Source of the DNA: Lachnospiraceae bacterium
GTDB lineage: Bacteria > Bacillota > Clostridia > Lachnospirales > Lachnospiraceae
Reading direction: 5' to 3'
Length of the DNA: 43,980 bases
NCBI GenBank assembly: GCA_017623295.1
Contig: JAGAPK010000010.1
Location: 1-43,980 of the forward strand
The notes below the pieces were generated by a model that was not told where the DNA came from, did not search any database, and saw only the letters and a program-made list of their open reading frames with translations. Both the position numbers and the translations under genes were made by a program. This document shows, in pieces, positions 26,598-35,484 of the stretch (within the stretch, counting starts at the first letter, position 1; every line of letters starts with the position of its first letter).

Positions 26598-27338
26598 TTA
26601 TGTCTCCCGCAAAATTTCTTTTTTCAGTCTGCGCATGATTTTCTTTTCCAATCTGGAGATATAAGACTGGGAAATACCTAATAACTCTGCAACTTCTTTC
26701 TGTGTCAGTTCTTTTCCGTCCGGATTTCCAAGCCCAAAACGCAGTTTAATAATAGTTTGTTCTCGTTCTGTGAGTTTGGAAATTGCTTTGATTAAAAGCT
26801 TACGTTCCACCTCATTTTCAATATCCTGATAAATAACATCTTCATCGGTTCCGAGAATATCGGAAAGCAACAATTCATTGCCATCCCAATCTACATTTAA
26901 CGGTTCATCAATAGAAACTTCCATTTTATGTTTGCTGTTTCTTCGCAAGTACATTAATATTTCATTCTCAATACAACGGGATGCATAAGTTGCCAGTTTT
27001 ATATTTTTCTCCGGATTAAAAGTATTGATGGATTTAATGAGTCCTATCGTCCCAATCGAAATTAAATCCTCCACCCCGACTCCTGTATTATCAAACTTTT
27101 TGGCTATGTATACAACAAGACGTAAGTTATGTTCAATCAGAATCGCTTTCGCTTCATCTTCATATTCGGTTCCCAAATCACTGATAATTTCGTTTTCCTT
27201 CTCAATCTCTAATGGCGGTGGCAGAACTTCTGCTCCCCCAATATAATGTATATCTCCCTGCTTATGAATAAGGAATCTGGTATCCTTACGCACCATTTTA
27301 AACTGTACTTTGCCGGGAATTGCCACTTTAAAAACCAT
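26598..27338 (-). CDS. sigE: RNA polymerase sporulation sigma factor E (pro-sigma-E)
   Basis: 246 residues. Mother-cell sigma factor. An N-terminal pro-sequence of about 30 residues precedes the core: [14 protein letters not shown], then [32 protein letters not shown] region 2 and [20 protein letters not shown]. Region 4 shows [22 protein letters not shown]. The ATG at 27338 follows AGGAGG. It lies 11 bp after spoIIGA, whose protease product removes the pro-sequence. Confidence 0.98.
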   Translation of the reverse strand: MVFKVAIPGKVQFKMVRKDTRFLIHKQGDIHYIGGAEVLPPPLEIEKENEIISDLGTEYEDEAKAILIEHNLRLVVYIAKKFDNTGVGVEDLISIGTIGLIKSINTFNPEKNIKLATYASRCIENEILMYLRRNSKHKMEVSIDEPLNVDWDGNELLLSDILGTDEDVIYQDIENEVERKLLIKAISKLTEREQTIIKLRFGLGNPDGKELTQKEVAELLGISQSYISRLEKKIMRRLKKEILRET

Positions 27339-27349
27339 TTCTTTTCCTC

Positions 27350-28168
27350 CTAGTCCTCCAATAATTGGGGATGCAATATCATCTGGTAAATACTGTCCTC
27401 CGATATCCCTGCATTACAAATTGCAACAATAACTTTCTTTCGATGGATTTCCCGATAAGTATCTTCTATAATAAGTTCCGGCAGTTCATACGCCTCTAAA
27501 ACACCGCTTTGTTTTCCAACACTCCGGTAAGGAATTGCATGAAAATGTTCCGGTAGAAAATCATTTTGCAAAAGTCTGGCCGCTTTTTCACTTACAATAC
27601 AAACCGGCGCTCCGCTTACCGGATCTGCTAAATGATTTCCGGTATCGACCAATGCTTTCATTTCCACTTTCTTTTCTTTTAATGGAACATGAACCTCTCT
27701 GATATCATTTTTCTTTCCTTTTTCCATTCTATGTATCAGAAATTTTAAAATACTATAACCTACATATCCATAGAAAAATACCGACCAGATATTGTATCCT
27801 GTCTTTGCTCCGTAAAAAATTTTTCCAACAACCCGTCCATCAAGCCATGTGACAATACTTCCAAAGAAAAAACCACACATGCCCATTAGCAGGCTGCTTT
27901 TTAATAGCATTTCCAGAGTTCGGATACCAAATACCATTCGCATCATGCACATACTGACAGGTAGAATTCCACAAATGAGCCTGATTTTTATAGTTCCAAT
28001 CGGTAATAATATGACCAGACATATCATTCCGGCTCCAAACAAGGCTCCGAGCAAAATTCTGCGATGTGTGGCAGTACATTTCAGAACTTTCCCCGTTATG
28101 GACAACAGATACAGATTCATTACGAATTGAATGAAAAATACACTGTCAATATATAATTTGTAATACAC
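27350..28168 (-). CDS. spoIIGA: Sigma-E processing protease SpoIIGA
   Basis: 272 residues. A five-helix membrane domain (about 1-140) and a cytoplasmic aspartic protease-like domain with catalytic D175 in ALVDTGNHL. It dimerises in the sporulation septum and cleaves pro-sigma-E when signalled by SpoIIR. Start is GTG at 28168 with GGAGG six bases upstream. It is transcribed with sigE from the promoter at 28193-28268. Confidence 0.96.
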   Translation of the reverse strand: MYYKLYIDSVFFIQFVMNLYLLSITGKVLKCTATHRRILLGALFGAGMICLVILLPIGTIKIRLICGILPVSMCMMRMVFGIRTLEMLLKSSLLMGMCGFFFGSIVTWLDGRVVGKIFYGAKTGYNIWSVFFYGYVGYSILKFLIHRMEKGKKNDIREVHVPLKEKKVEMKALVDTGNHLADPVSGAPVCIVSEKAARLLQNDFLPEHFHAIPYRSVGKQSGVLEAYELPELIIEDTYREIHRKKVIVAICNAGISEDSIYQMILHPQLLED

Positions 28169-28192
28169 TCTCCACCTCCATGTTTCTGCTTC

Positions 28193-28268
28193 ATTATAAA
28201 GAATCCAGCGCGATTATTTTGTCAAATTGTGAGAGCATTTCCAGAATATTTTCTGACTTTTTCCGACA
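28193..28268 (-). promoter_or_regulatory. Spo0A-activated spoIIG-type promoter with 0A-like boxes
   Basis: TTGACA (28220-28225) and TATAAT (28193-28198), both perfect, but with a 21-bp spacer instead of 17. B. subtilis spoIIG has the same overlong spacer and needs Spo0A. TTTTGTCAA (28217-28225, plus strand) overlaps the -35. Upstream, on the minus strand, TGTCGGAAAA and AGTCAGAAAA (28249-28268) repeat with a 10-bp period like paired 0A boxes. Spo0A binding is inferred. Confidence 0.75.
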
Positions 28269-28271
28269 CAC

Positions 28272-28306
28272 AAAAAAACCACCAGAGTTTCTAACTCTGA
28301 TGGTTT
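28272..28306 (-). terminator. ftsZ terminator
   Basis: Minus-strand AAACCATCAGAGTT / AACTCTGGTGGTTT stem, one mismatch, three- to four-base loop, then TTTT. It separates the division cluster from spoIIGA-sigE. Confidence 0.9.
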
Positions 28307-28348
28307 ATCATATCATACTTATTCATGCCGGTCGTATTTATACCAGTC

Positions 28349-29587
28349 TTATTTACGCTGTAAGAAATCCGGAATCTTCAAGGATTTCTCTTCTACAGAA
28401 CTTCTGATGTCTGTTGTTCTGTTAATACCGGTAATTGGTTTTACCGGAGTAGGCTGGGCACCGCCTGCCTGCGCTGCTGGTGTTGCAGTCGTAGTTGCTG
28501 TTGCAGATGGTCTGATTCCGAGGTTTCCTGCACTGAAACTTCCCAGTCCGGAACCTGCTCCAACAGTTGTTTTACCCTGTAATGAGGTAGGTGTAATATA
28601 TGTAGACTTAAAGCCTAAACCTTTTGCCTGATTGGCTTTCTCTTCAATACCAGTAGCAATAATAGTAACGTTACAGGTATCTGTCTTATTGGCATCATAC
28701 ATAGCACCAAAGATGATATTTACATCATCACCTGTTAATTCTCTTACATAATCTGCTGCATCGGATGCATCTGCCAAAGAAATGTCACCGGATACGTTGA
28801 TAATAACATGTGTTGCACCGGAAATAGTTGTTTCCAGAAGTGGACTTTCTACTGCCATCTTAACAGCTTCACTTGCCTTATCATCACCTTTACCGGTACC
28901 AATACCGATATGAGCAATACCCTTGTCCTTCATAACTGTCTGTACATCGGCAAAGTCAAGGTTAATAACTGCCGGTACATTAATCAAGTCTGTAATACCC
29001 TGAACTGCCTGCTGCAATACTTCATCTGCCTTCTTCAAAGCATCCGGCATGGTTGTCCGTCTGTCAACAATCTCTAATAACTTGTCATTCGGGATAACAA
29101 TCAGTGTATCTACGTTATCTTTAATCTTCTCGATACCATTTAATGCATTTACCATACGTGCTTTCGCTTCGAAACGGAAAGGTTTGGTAACTACACCAAC
29201 AGTAAGAATTCCCATATCTTTTGCTAATTTAGCTACAACCGGAGCTGCACCTGTACCGGTTCCGCCACCCATACCACAGGTTACGAATACCATATCGGCA
29301 CCTTTCAGTGCTGCCGCAACTTCTTCTTCACTTTCCTCAGCTGCCTTCTCACCGATTTCCGGTTTCGCACCTGCACCAAGTCCTTTGGTCAGTTTCTCAC
29401 CAATCTGTAACAGCTTAGGAGCCTTACAAAGCTGTAAAGCCTGTTTATCTGTATTGATTCCAATGAAATCAACTCCGTCAATATTTTCATCAATCATTCT
29501 ATTAACAGCATTATTACCTGCACCGCCAACACCAACTACTATAATTTTAGCTGCAGCTTCTGCGTCGTTTGTCTTAATTTCGAGCAA
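28349..29587 (-). CDS. ftsZ: Cell division protein FtsZ
   Basis: 412 residues. The tubulin-like GTPase that forms the division ring. Marks are [14 protein letters not shown], the GTP loop [20 protein letters not shown] and a flexible Ala/Thr/Pro/Gln linker (about 320-390) before the C-terminal partner-binding peptide ending [10 protein letters not shown]. The start appears to be TTG at 29587, nine to ten bases after GGAGG; no ATG is available there. It lies about 140 bp after ftsQ and is last in the dcw cluster. Confidence 0.98.
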   Translation of the reverse strand: MLEIKTNDAEAAAKIIVVGVGGAGNNAVNRMIDENIDGVDFIGINTDKQALQLCKAPKLLQIGEKLTKGLGAGAKPEIGEKAAEESEEEVAAALKGADMVFVTCGMGGGTGTGAAPVVAKLAKDMGILTVGVVTKPFRFEAKARMVNALNGIEKIKDNVDTLIVIPNDKLLEIVDRRTTMPDALKKADEVLQQAVQGITDLINVPAVINLDFADVQTVMKDKGIAHIGIGTGKGDDKASEAVKMAVESPLLETTISGATHVIINVSGDISLADASDAADYVRELTGDDVNIIFGAMYDANKTDTCNVTIIATGIEEKANQAKGLGFKSTYITPTSLQGKTTVGAGSGLGSFSAGNLGIRPSATATTTATPAAQAGGAQPTPVKPITGINRTTDIRSSVEEKSLKIPDFLQRK

Positions 29588-29730
29588 GGGTACTTCCTCC
29601 TTCTATTCCTCAATAAACTCATATAGATTATCATATAATTATTTTTTCAATTTATCAACCCTATTTTTTCGTTTCCTAGAATTTTTTTCTTATCATATCA
29701 GACCTTTTTCCTATTTTTTCTATTCTGATT

Positions 29731-30570
29731 TTAGTCTGCCTCAAAACTTATTGTCTTAGTTTCTTCCGTATATTCCTTCATGTCCAATGTACCTTTTTTG
29801 CCTTCCAGCTCCGGCAGCATATATTGCAGTTTCATGATTTTCTCATCAATATCATCACTTGCTCCCATTGCCACCTTCACCTCTCCGAAAATAAGCGTTA
29901 CCTGATAATCCGGGTCGAAATAAATTTTATCTACTGACATGGCATACTTGTCCAACAATTGGGTAATTTTCAAAATATCCTGAAAAACATCCTGATTTTC
30001 CACAGGAAGTGGTTCATGCAGAATAACATGGTCAAATGTAAGTCCTGTTACCTGCGGAATTCCCGGTGTACTCTCTTCCGAGGTTTCTACCACAATTCCT
30101 TCATTATCAAAATACATATATCTGCCAAGATAGGTTACATATCCGGCTATTGCTTTCTCATAAACACTTATTCTTACGGTATCCTTCGCTTCTATTGACA
30201 CATCCATTGTTTCAATAAACGGAATGTCTTTTATTTCTTTATCCCGATATTTCATAGACAGAAAAAGGGAATTATGCCCATAAGCACCATCCATAACCAT
30301 TTCAATAATTTCTTCATTGGTATAATGAATATTACCTTCTACATAGACCGTTGTAATTGTATAATTTTGCATAACATAGAGATAACCACCTAATAAAACT
30401 GCCAGAAGTACACACAGAATCGCAGAAAGAACAGCAATCCGTTTTCCTTTTCCAAAACGAAGTTTCTGCTCTCTCTGCTCATTCTGTATCTTTCGTTTTG
30501 TATCACTTTTTACCAGTCTTAAATTAGGATTTTTCTTATTTACTTTCCTAACAACTTTCTTGCTGCCCAT
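29731..30570 (-). CDS. ftsQ: Cell division protein FtsQ/DivIB
   Basis: 279 residues. A basic cytoplasmic N-terminus, one membrane segment (about 45-65, VLSAILCVLLAVLLGGYLYV), then a POTRA domain (TTVYVEGNIHYTNEEI) and the FtsQ beta domain. It scaffolds septal wall synthesis with FtsL and FtsB-type proteins. The start is ATG 30570 with AAAGGA eight bases before it. The frame stays open into murA but those codons lack support. Confidence 0.92.
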   Translation of the reverse strand: MGSKKVVRKVNKKNPNLRLVKSDTKRKIQNEQREQKLRFGKGKRIAVLSAILCVLLAVLLGGYLYVMQNYTITTVYVEGNIHYTNEEIIEMVMDGAYGHNSLFLSMKYRDKEIKDIPFIETMDVSIEAKDTVRISVYEKAIAGYVTYLGRYMYFDNEGIVVETSEESTPGIPQVTGLTFDHVILHEPLPVENQDVFQDILKITQLLDKYAMSVDKIYFDPDYQVTLIFGEVKVAMGASDDIDEKIMKLQYMLPELEGKKGTLDMKEYTEETKTISFEAD

Positions 30571-30581
30571 ACTATCGTCCT

Positions 30582-31853
30582 TTAAGTATCTATAACAGGA
30601 TAGTCTATCTTCTGACACCTGATGCCAAGCTTCTGTAAGTCAAAGCAGATATCCTCATAGCCTCTTTCTATAAAATGCCTGTTGGTAACAATCGTTACCC
30701 CTTCTGCTACCGCACCTGCCATAACAAGTGCCGCGCCGCCGCGAAGCTCCTCCGCCTGTATGACTGCACCTTGCAAACATTCTGTTCCATCTACCACAAC
30801 CAGATTCTTCTTCACCTGAATGTGTGCTCCCATTTTCCGCAATTCTGGTACAATACGAAAGCGGTTTTCAAAAATTGTTTCTTCCATAACACTTCTGCCT
30901 TCTGCCACAGTCATTGCTGTCAGAAAAGCAGATTGTAAATCCGTCGGAAATCCCGGATAACTGTCCGTCTGCAATTTTGAAAGTGCTTTTCTTCTATCTT
31001 TGCAGATAACAAGAAGTCCTTCTTCGCTTTCCGCAAATTTCGCTCCCATTTTTTCGGCTGCCTGTATCACACTCTGCATCTGTGTACATGGTGCTTCCTG
31101 CAAAAAGATTTCTCCACCGCTGCACAAACAGGCTGCCAGATAAGTTCCTGCTACAATCCGGTCTGCCGGCACTCTGTAAGCTATCGGATGTAAGCTTTTG
31201 ACACCGCGAATTATCAATCTGCTTGTACCTGCCCCTTCGATGTCTGCACCAGCTTTTGTCAAAAAATCACATAACGCACTTATCTCCGGCTCTCTTGCTG
31301 CATTCTCTATTACCGTTTCTCCTTTTGCAAGCACTGCCGCCAATAGAAGATTTTCGGTTGCTCCTACACTCACAAAAGGGAGTCTGTGAAAAGCACCTGT
31401 AAGTTCTGTCGTTTCCGCATAGAATCCATCTTCTCTTTCTTCAATGGTAACACCCATTTTGCGGAGCCCCTGCAAATGCAAATCGATTGGTCTTGAGCCA
31501 ATGACACATCCACCCGGATACTGCATACTGACACTGCCGATTCTTGCCAGCAAAGCGCCTAACAGCATAATGGAAGAACGCATGACACAAACCGAATCTG
31601 ACGGCATGTCACAATGAGCAAGCTGATTGGTATAAACCTTTACTGTCTGCCCTATTCTTTCTACTTTGCAGCACATGCTTTCCAACAAACGTATCATATG
31701 GCGCACATCGCCGATATCCGGACAATTCTCTATTTCACAAGTACCGTCTATTAAAAGAGTAGCTGCCAGAATCGGCAGCACTGCATTTTTGGAACCTTGT
31801 ATTCTCGTCTGACCCATCAGACGTTTTCCCCCATATATCTGAATCGCATTCAT
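30582..31853 (-). CDS. murA: UDP-N-acetylglucosamine 1-carboxyvinyltransferase
   Basis: 423 residues. First committed step of peptidoglycan synthesis, adding enolpyruvate to UDP-GlcNAc. QGSKNAVLPILAA carries the catalytic-site lysine. The loop GGCVIGSRPIDLHLQG has C116, the residue attacked by fosfomycin, so this copy is of the Cys type. PSDSVCVMRSSIMLLG and RVPADRIVAGTYLAA are typical. It sits between ftsW and ftsQ, where murG or murB is often found. Confidence 0.97.
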   Translation of the reverse strand: MNAIQIYGGKRLMGQTRIQGSKNAVLPILAATLLIDGTCEIENCPDIGDVRHMIRLLESMCCKVERIGQTVKVYTNQLAHCDMPSDSVCVMRSSIMLLGALLARIGSVSMQYPGGCVIGSRPIDLHLQGLRKMGVTIEEREDGFYAETTELTGAFHRLPFVSVGATENLLLAAVLAKGETVIENAAREPEISALCDFLTKAGADIEGAGTSRLIIRGVKSLHPIAYRVPADRIVAGTYLAACLCSGGEIFLQEAPCTQMQSVIQAAEKMGAKFAESEEGLLVICKDRRKALSKLQTDSYPGFPTDLQSAFLTAMTVAEGRSVMEETIFENRFRIVPELRKMGAHIQVKKNLVVVDGTECLQGAVIQAEELRGGAALVMAGAVAEGVTIVTNRHFIERGYEDICFDLQKLGIRCQKIDYPVIDT

Positions 31854-31927
31854 AGCAAAACCTCAAAGCAGATAAATATATGACCTACTTTATCTATATG
31901 GGAAATTTTGAAAAAATTATCTTGTAC

Positions 31928-33094
31928 CTATAAATCTTTTAAACGAATTCCTTTTGCCACGCTTAGGACAAGTCCGATTTCAATCATCAGAAACAATACC
32001 GAGGTACCTCCGTAACTGATAAACGGAAGCGAAATACCGGTATTTGGAATTGTATTGGTTACAACCGCTATGTTCAAAATAACCTGTATTGCAATATGTC
32101 CAAGAACACCTACTACTAAAAGTGCTCCAAATAAGTCCGGTGCGTTATTGGCAATTACCATAAAACGCCAGATAAGCAGAATAAACATCAGAATAACTGC
32201 AATTCCACCAAATAAACCAAGTTCTTCACAAATAATAGAGAAAATCATATCGTTCTGTGCTTCCGGAAGGAAACCAAGCTTCTGCATGCTGGCTCCAAGC
32301 CCTTTTCCCAAAATACCACCGGAACCTATCGCATATAGTGCCTGTAATGTCTGGAAACCTTTGCCACTGGCGTAAGCTTCCGGGTCCAGCCATGCAAGAA
32401 TACGCGCACCACGAAAGTCCAGACTGTCTGTACCGCCTTCTGCCATTTTGACAATCATGAAAACAACAAGCGCGGCTCCTGCTATCGCAAGCAATCCCAG
32501 AATAATAAACCTCTTATAATCCGGACAAGATACGAATAACATTAATACAGCGATTCCCATAACAATAATTGCCGAACTCATGTTGGATGTAATTCTCCAA
32601 AGCATTAAAGCAATCGGAACCGGAACCGCAAGCACTGTATAAAAACCTTTCCTATGCCGGATTTGCTTACCCATTGAGCATATCATGCTCGCTAAGAACA
32701 AAATCATACCCAATTTGGCAACTTCCGCAGGCTGCAAAGAAATACCGGCAATTCTAAGCCATCTCTTCGCACCATTCGCCTCATAACCAAATGGAATAAT
32801 TAACAAAATCAAAACAACCGATACGGCATATCCCAAAACAGCAAATCGTTCCCAGAAATGATAAGGGATATTCGCTACAATCAGCATTACTATAATACCG
32901 AGAATACTCGCACCAAGCTGCTTTTTGAAATAATATGCCGAATCACCGAAATCCAGATTTGCTTCATAAGAACTTGTGGAATATACCATAACCAATCCAA
33001 AGCCCAAAAGGAATAATACAATGAACAGCAAACTATAATCCATGTAACGACTGCCACTATTTGATTTTCTTCGGGATGAAATTCTTTCTGCCAC
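31928..33094 (-). CDS. ftsW: Septal peptidoglycan glycosyltransferase FtsW/SpoVE (SEDS family)
   Basis: 388 residues, about ten membrane segments. SEDS polymerase working with a class B PBP. Family marks are GANGAKRWL (from YEANGAKRWLRI), LQPAEVAKLGMI, FLPEAQNDMIFSIICEELG and PFISYGGTS. The start is GTG 33094, with AAGGAG eight bases before it at the murD stop. Division (FtsW) or cortex (SpoVE) use cannot be decided; the lack of another SEDS gene here favours division. Confidence 0.95.
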   Translation of the reverse strand: MAERISSRRKSNSGSRYMDYSLLFIVLFLLGFGLVMVYSTSSYEANLDFGDSAYYFKKQLGASILGIIVMLIVANIPYHFWERFAVLGYAVSVVLILLIIPFGYEANGAKRWLRIAGISLQPAEVAKLGMILFLASMICSMGKQIRHRKGFYTVLAVPVPIALMLWRITSNMSSAIIVMGIAVLMLFVSCPDYKRFIILGLLAIAGAALVVFMIVKMAEGGTDSLDFRGARILAWLDPEAYASGKGFQTLQALYAIGSGGILGKGLGASMQKLGFLPEAQNDMIFSIICEELGLFGGIAVILMFILLIWRFMVIANNAPDLFGALLVVGVLGHIAIQVILNIAVVTNTIPNTGISLPFISYGGTSVLFLMIEIGLVLSVAKGIRLKDL

Positions 33095-33096
33095 TC

Positions 33097-34473
33097 CTAT
33101 GACTCCTTCAGATTATTTACAAACTCTTTAAACATTTTCCCTCTTACTTCATAATTCGGAAACATTCCCCAACTTGCACATGCCGGCGATAATAACACAG
33201 CATCACCAGGAACTGCATTCTGCACACAGATATCAAATGCTTCTTCAAAGGTATCTGCCAGAATAATATTCTCTACTCCATATTTTCTGGCACACTCTGC
33301 AATCTTCTCTCTTGTCTGACCAATTAAAACAAAGCATTTGACCTTGCCATCAAAAGCCTCAATCCATTCGTCATATTCGCTCTGCTTATCATAACCGCCG
33401 CCAATCAGAATCGTTGGCTTACACATCGCCTTAATGCCCTGGATTGCAGCATCCGGGTTGGTACCTTTGGAATCATTATAATAATCCACACCGCGCTTTG
33501 TTGCTACAAATTCAATTCTATGTTCTACTGCCTTAAAAGTTCTTACCGTTGCCAAAATCACATCCATTGGTACACCCATTGCCTGTGAAATTGCAATTGC
33601 TGCCATAACATTTTCTACGTTACACATACCAACCAGATTCATGTCATGAACATTCATTACACGCTCTGACATGCCGTCCTGTGCCTGATAGATTTCTTCT
33701 CCTTCCAGATAGAAACCATTCTCTAATTTTCTTGCTGATGAAAAATAAACTACCTTTGCCGGACATCTTTCTCCAAATGCTTTCGTGTATTCATTCTCAT
33801 AATTTAATACACAGACATCATCTTTCGTCTGATTCATCGCAATCGCTTCTTTGGCTGCAATATAATTTTCCATCGTATGATGGCGGTTTAAATGATCCGG
33901 TGTAATATTCAGTATCGCTGATACGGCAGGTCTGAAGGATTCTATTGTTTCCAACTGAAAGCTGCTGATTTCCGCTACTGTCACAGTCTCCTCGTTTGAT
34001 TCCAGTGCAGTCAATGTATATGGATTACCAATATTACCAACGACATCCACACTCTTATAATAGGCTGCCATGATTTCGCCTACCAGAGAAGTTGTGGTGG
34101 TCTTGCCATTGGTTCCGGTAATTGCAACTACCTTACCCTTTCCAAGAACATAAGCCAGTTCAATTTCTCCCCAGATTTTAATGCCTTTTTGCCGAAAACC
34201 GTTTACAAATTCAGTATCTGTCGGAACACCCGGGCTTAATACAACCAGTTCAATCGTATTTTTTATTTCTTCCGGAAGCTTACCAACAACCACTTCGCCT
34301 TTACAGGAATCCGAGAGCTTTGCTTCCACATCAGCTTTTATCAGTTTTTCATTTTCATCATAAAGAATCGGACAGGCTCCCACTCTGCTTAGAACTTCTG
34401 TTGCTCCTACACCACTGATGCCGGAACCTACTACCAATACTTTTTTACCTTGTAATTCCATTTTTACAACCAT
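33097..34473 (-). CDS. murD: UDP-N-acetylmuramoylalanine-D-glutamate ligase
   Basis: 458 residues; the start may instead be the ATG four codons on (34461). It adds D-glutamate to UDP-MurNAc-L-Ala with ATP. Rossmann start VLVVGSGISGVGATEVL, ATP loop ITGTNGKTTTTSL, central NITPDHLNRH and YNDSKGTNPDAA (ligase His/Lys/Ser region), then IGGGYDKQSEYDEW and LLSPACASWGMFPNYEVRG. It overlaps the ribosome site of ftsW. Confidence 0.97.
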   Translation of the reverse strand: MVVKMELQGKKVLVVGSGISGVGATEVLSRVGACPILYDENEKLIKADVEAKLSDSCKGEVVVGKLPEEIKNTIELVVLSPGVPTDTEFVNGFRQKGIKIWGEIELAYVLGKGKVVAITGTNGKTTTTSLVGEIMAAYYKSVDVVGNIGNPYTLTALESNEETVTVAEISSFQLETIESFRPAVSAILNITPDHLNRHHTMENYIAAKEAIAMNQTKDDVCVLNYENEYTKAFGERCPAKVVYFSSARKLENGFYLEGEEIYQAQDGMSERVMNVHDMNLVGMCNVENVMAAIAISQAMGVPMDVILATVRTFKAVEHRIEFVATKRGVDYYNDSKGTNPDAAIQGIKAMCKPTILIGGGYDKQSEYDEWIEAFDGKVKCFVLIGQTREKIAECARKYGVENIILADTFEEAFDICVQNAVPGDAVLLSPACASWGMFPNYEVRGKMFKEFVNNLKES

Positions 34474-34496
34474 GCCTTTCTCTTAATCTGCATCTC

Positions 34497-35456
34497 TTAC
34501 AGAATACCCATGAGCGCAACCAGACAAAGCAGTGCTGTTACAATGGAAAAAACTGCCACAACTCTTGTTTCTGACCAGCCGCATAATTCAAAATGATGGT
34601 GAATCGGTGCCATTTTAAAGATACGTTTTCCACCGGATATTTTAAAGTAGGATACCTGTATCATAACAGATAATACTTCTATTACATAAATAAAACCTAC
34701 AATTGCAAGGAATATCGGCATCTGCATCATATATGCGGTAGCCGCAACAAAACCGCCCAGTGCAAGGGAACCGGTATCTCCCATAAATACGCTTGCCGGA
34801 TGCACATTAAATAACAAGAAGCCAAGCAGTGCGCCTACCACTGCACAGGTAATCGGCTCAATTCCACTTCCAAGTCCAATTGCCACTACGGTAAAGAAGG
34901 TTGCAACCAAGACAGTTACAGAGCTTGCCAGACCATCCAGTCCATCGGTAAAATTAGTTCCATTTACCGTTCCAATCACAATAAAAAATAAAATCGGAAT
35001 GTTTAACCATCCAAAATCCAGATAAGTTCCCGGCATAAACGGAACACGCATTGCCAGAGAAACATCCGTATAATGAATAATGTAATATGCAAACACACCT
35101 GTTACCAAAATCTGCAATGCCATTTTCTGCCATGCACGAAGTCCCATAGAGCGTTTCAATACTACTTTGATATAATCATCCAGAAAACCAATCAGACCAA
35201 ATCCCAGCGTTACAAACAAAATCGGGATAATCTTCGGATAATCTTTTACATAAAGGAGAGATGTCACTACCACACTGATTAAAATCAGAATTCCGCCCAT
35301 CGTTGGCGTACCATTTTTCTTCAGATGAGATTCCGGTCCTTCATCACGAACGGTCTGCCCTACTTTTAATTTTCTTAAAAAGGGAATTATCACCGGTCCC
35401 AAAACAACACTGATTGCAAATGATAAAATTACTGACATTAAAATTGTAGCACTCAT
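34497..35456 (-). CDS. mraY: Phospho-N-acetylmuramoyl-pentapeptide transferase
   Basis: 319 residues, ten membrane segments. It joins UDP-MurNAc-pentapeptide to undecaprenyl phosphate (lipid I). Marks are the cytoplasmic loops SHLKKNGTPTMGG, FLDDYIKV (Asp pair), NGTNFTDGLDGLASS, GDTGSLALGG and APIHHHFELCGWSE. ATG 35456 begins the family N-terminus and has TTAGGTAGAA upstream; the longer open frame runs into the PBP gene and lacks support. Confidence 0.96.
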   Translation of the reverse strand: MSATILMSVILSFAISVVLGPVIIPFLRKLKVGQTVRDEGPESHLKKNGTPTMGGILILISVVVTSLLYVKDYPKIIPILFVTLGFGLIGFLDDYIKVVLKRSMGLRAWQKMALQILVTGVFAYYIIHYTDVSLAMRVPFMPGTYLDFGWLNIPILFFIVIGTVNGTNFTDGLDGLASSVTVLVATFFTVVAIGLGSGIEPITCAVVGALLGFLLFNVHPASVFMGDTGSLALGGFVAATAYMMQMPIFLAIVGFIYVIEVLSVMIQVSYFKISGGKRIFKMAPIHHHFELCGWSETRVVAVFSIVTALLCLVALMGIL

Positions 35457-35484
35457 TTTTCTACCTAACCTTCTTATTATACTC

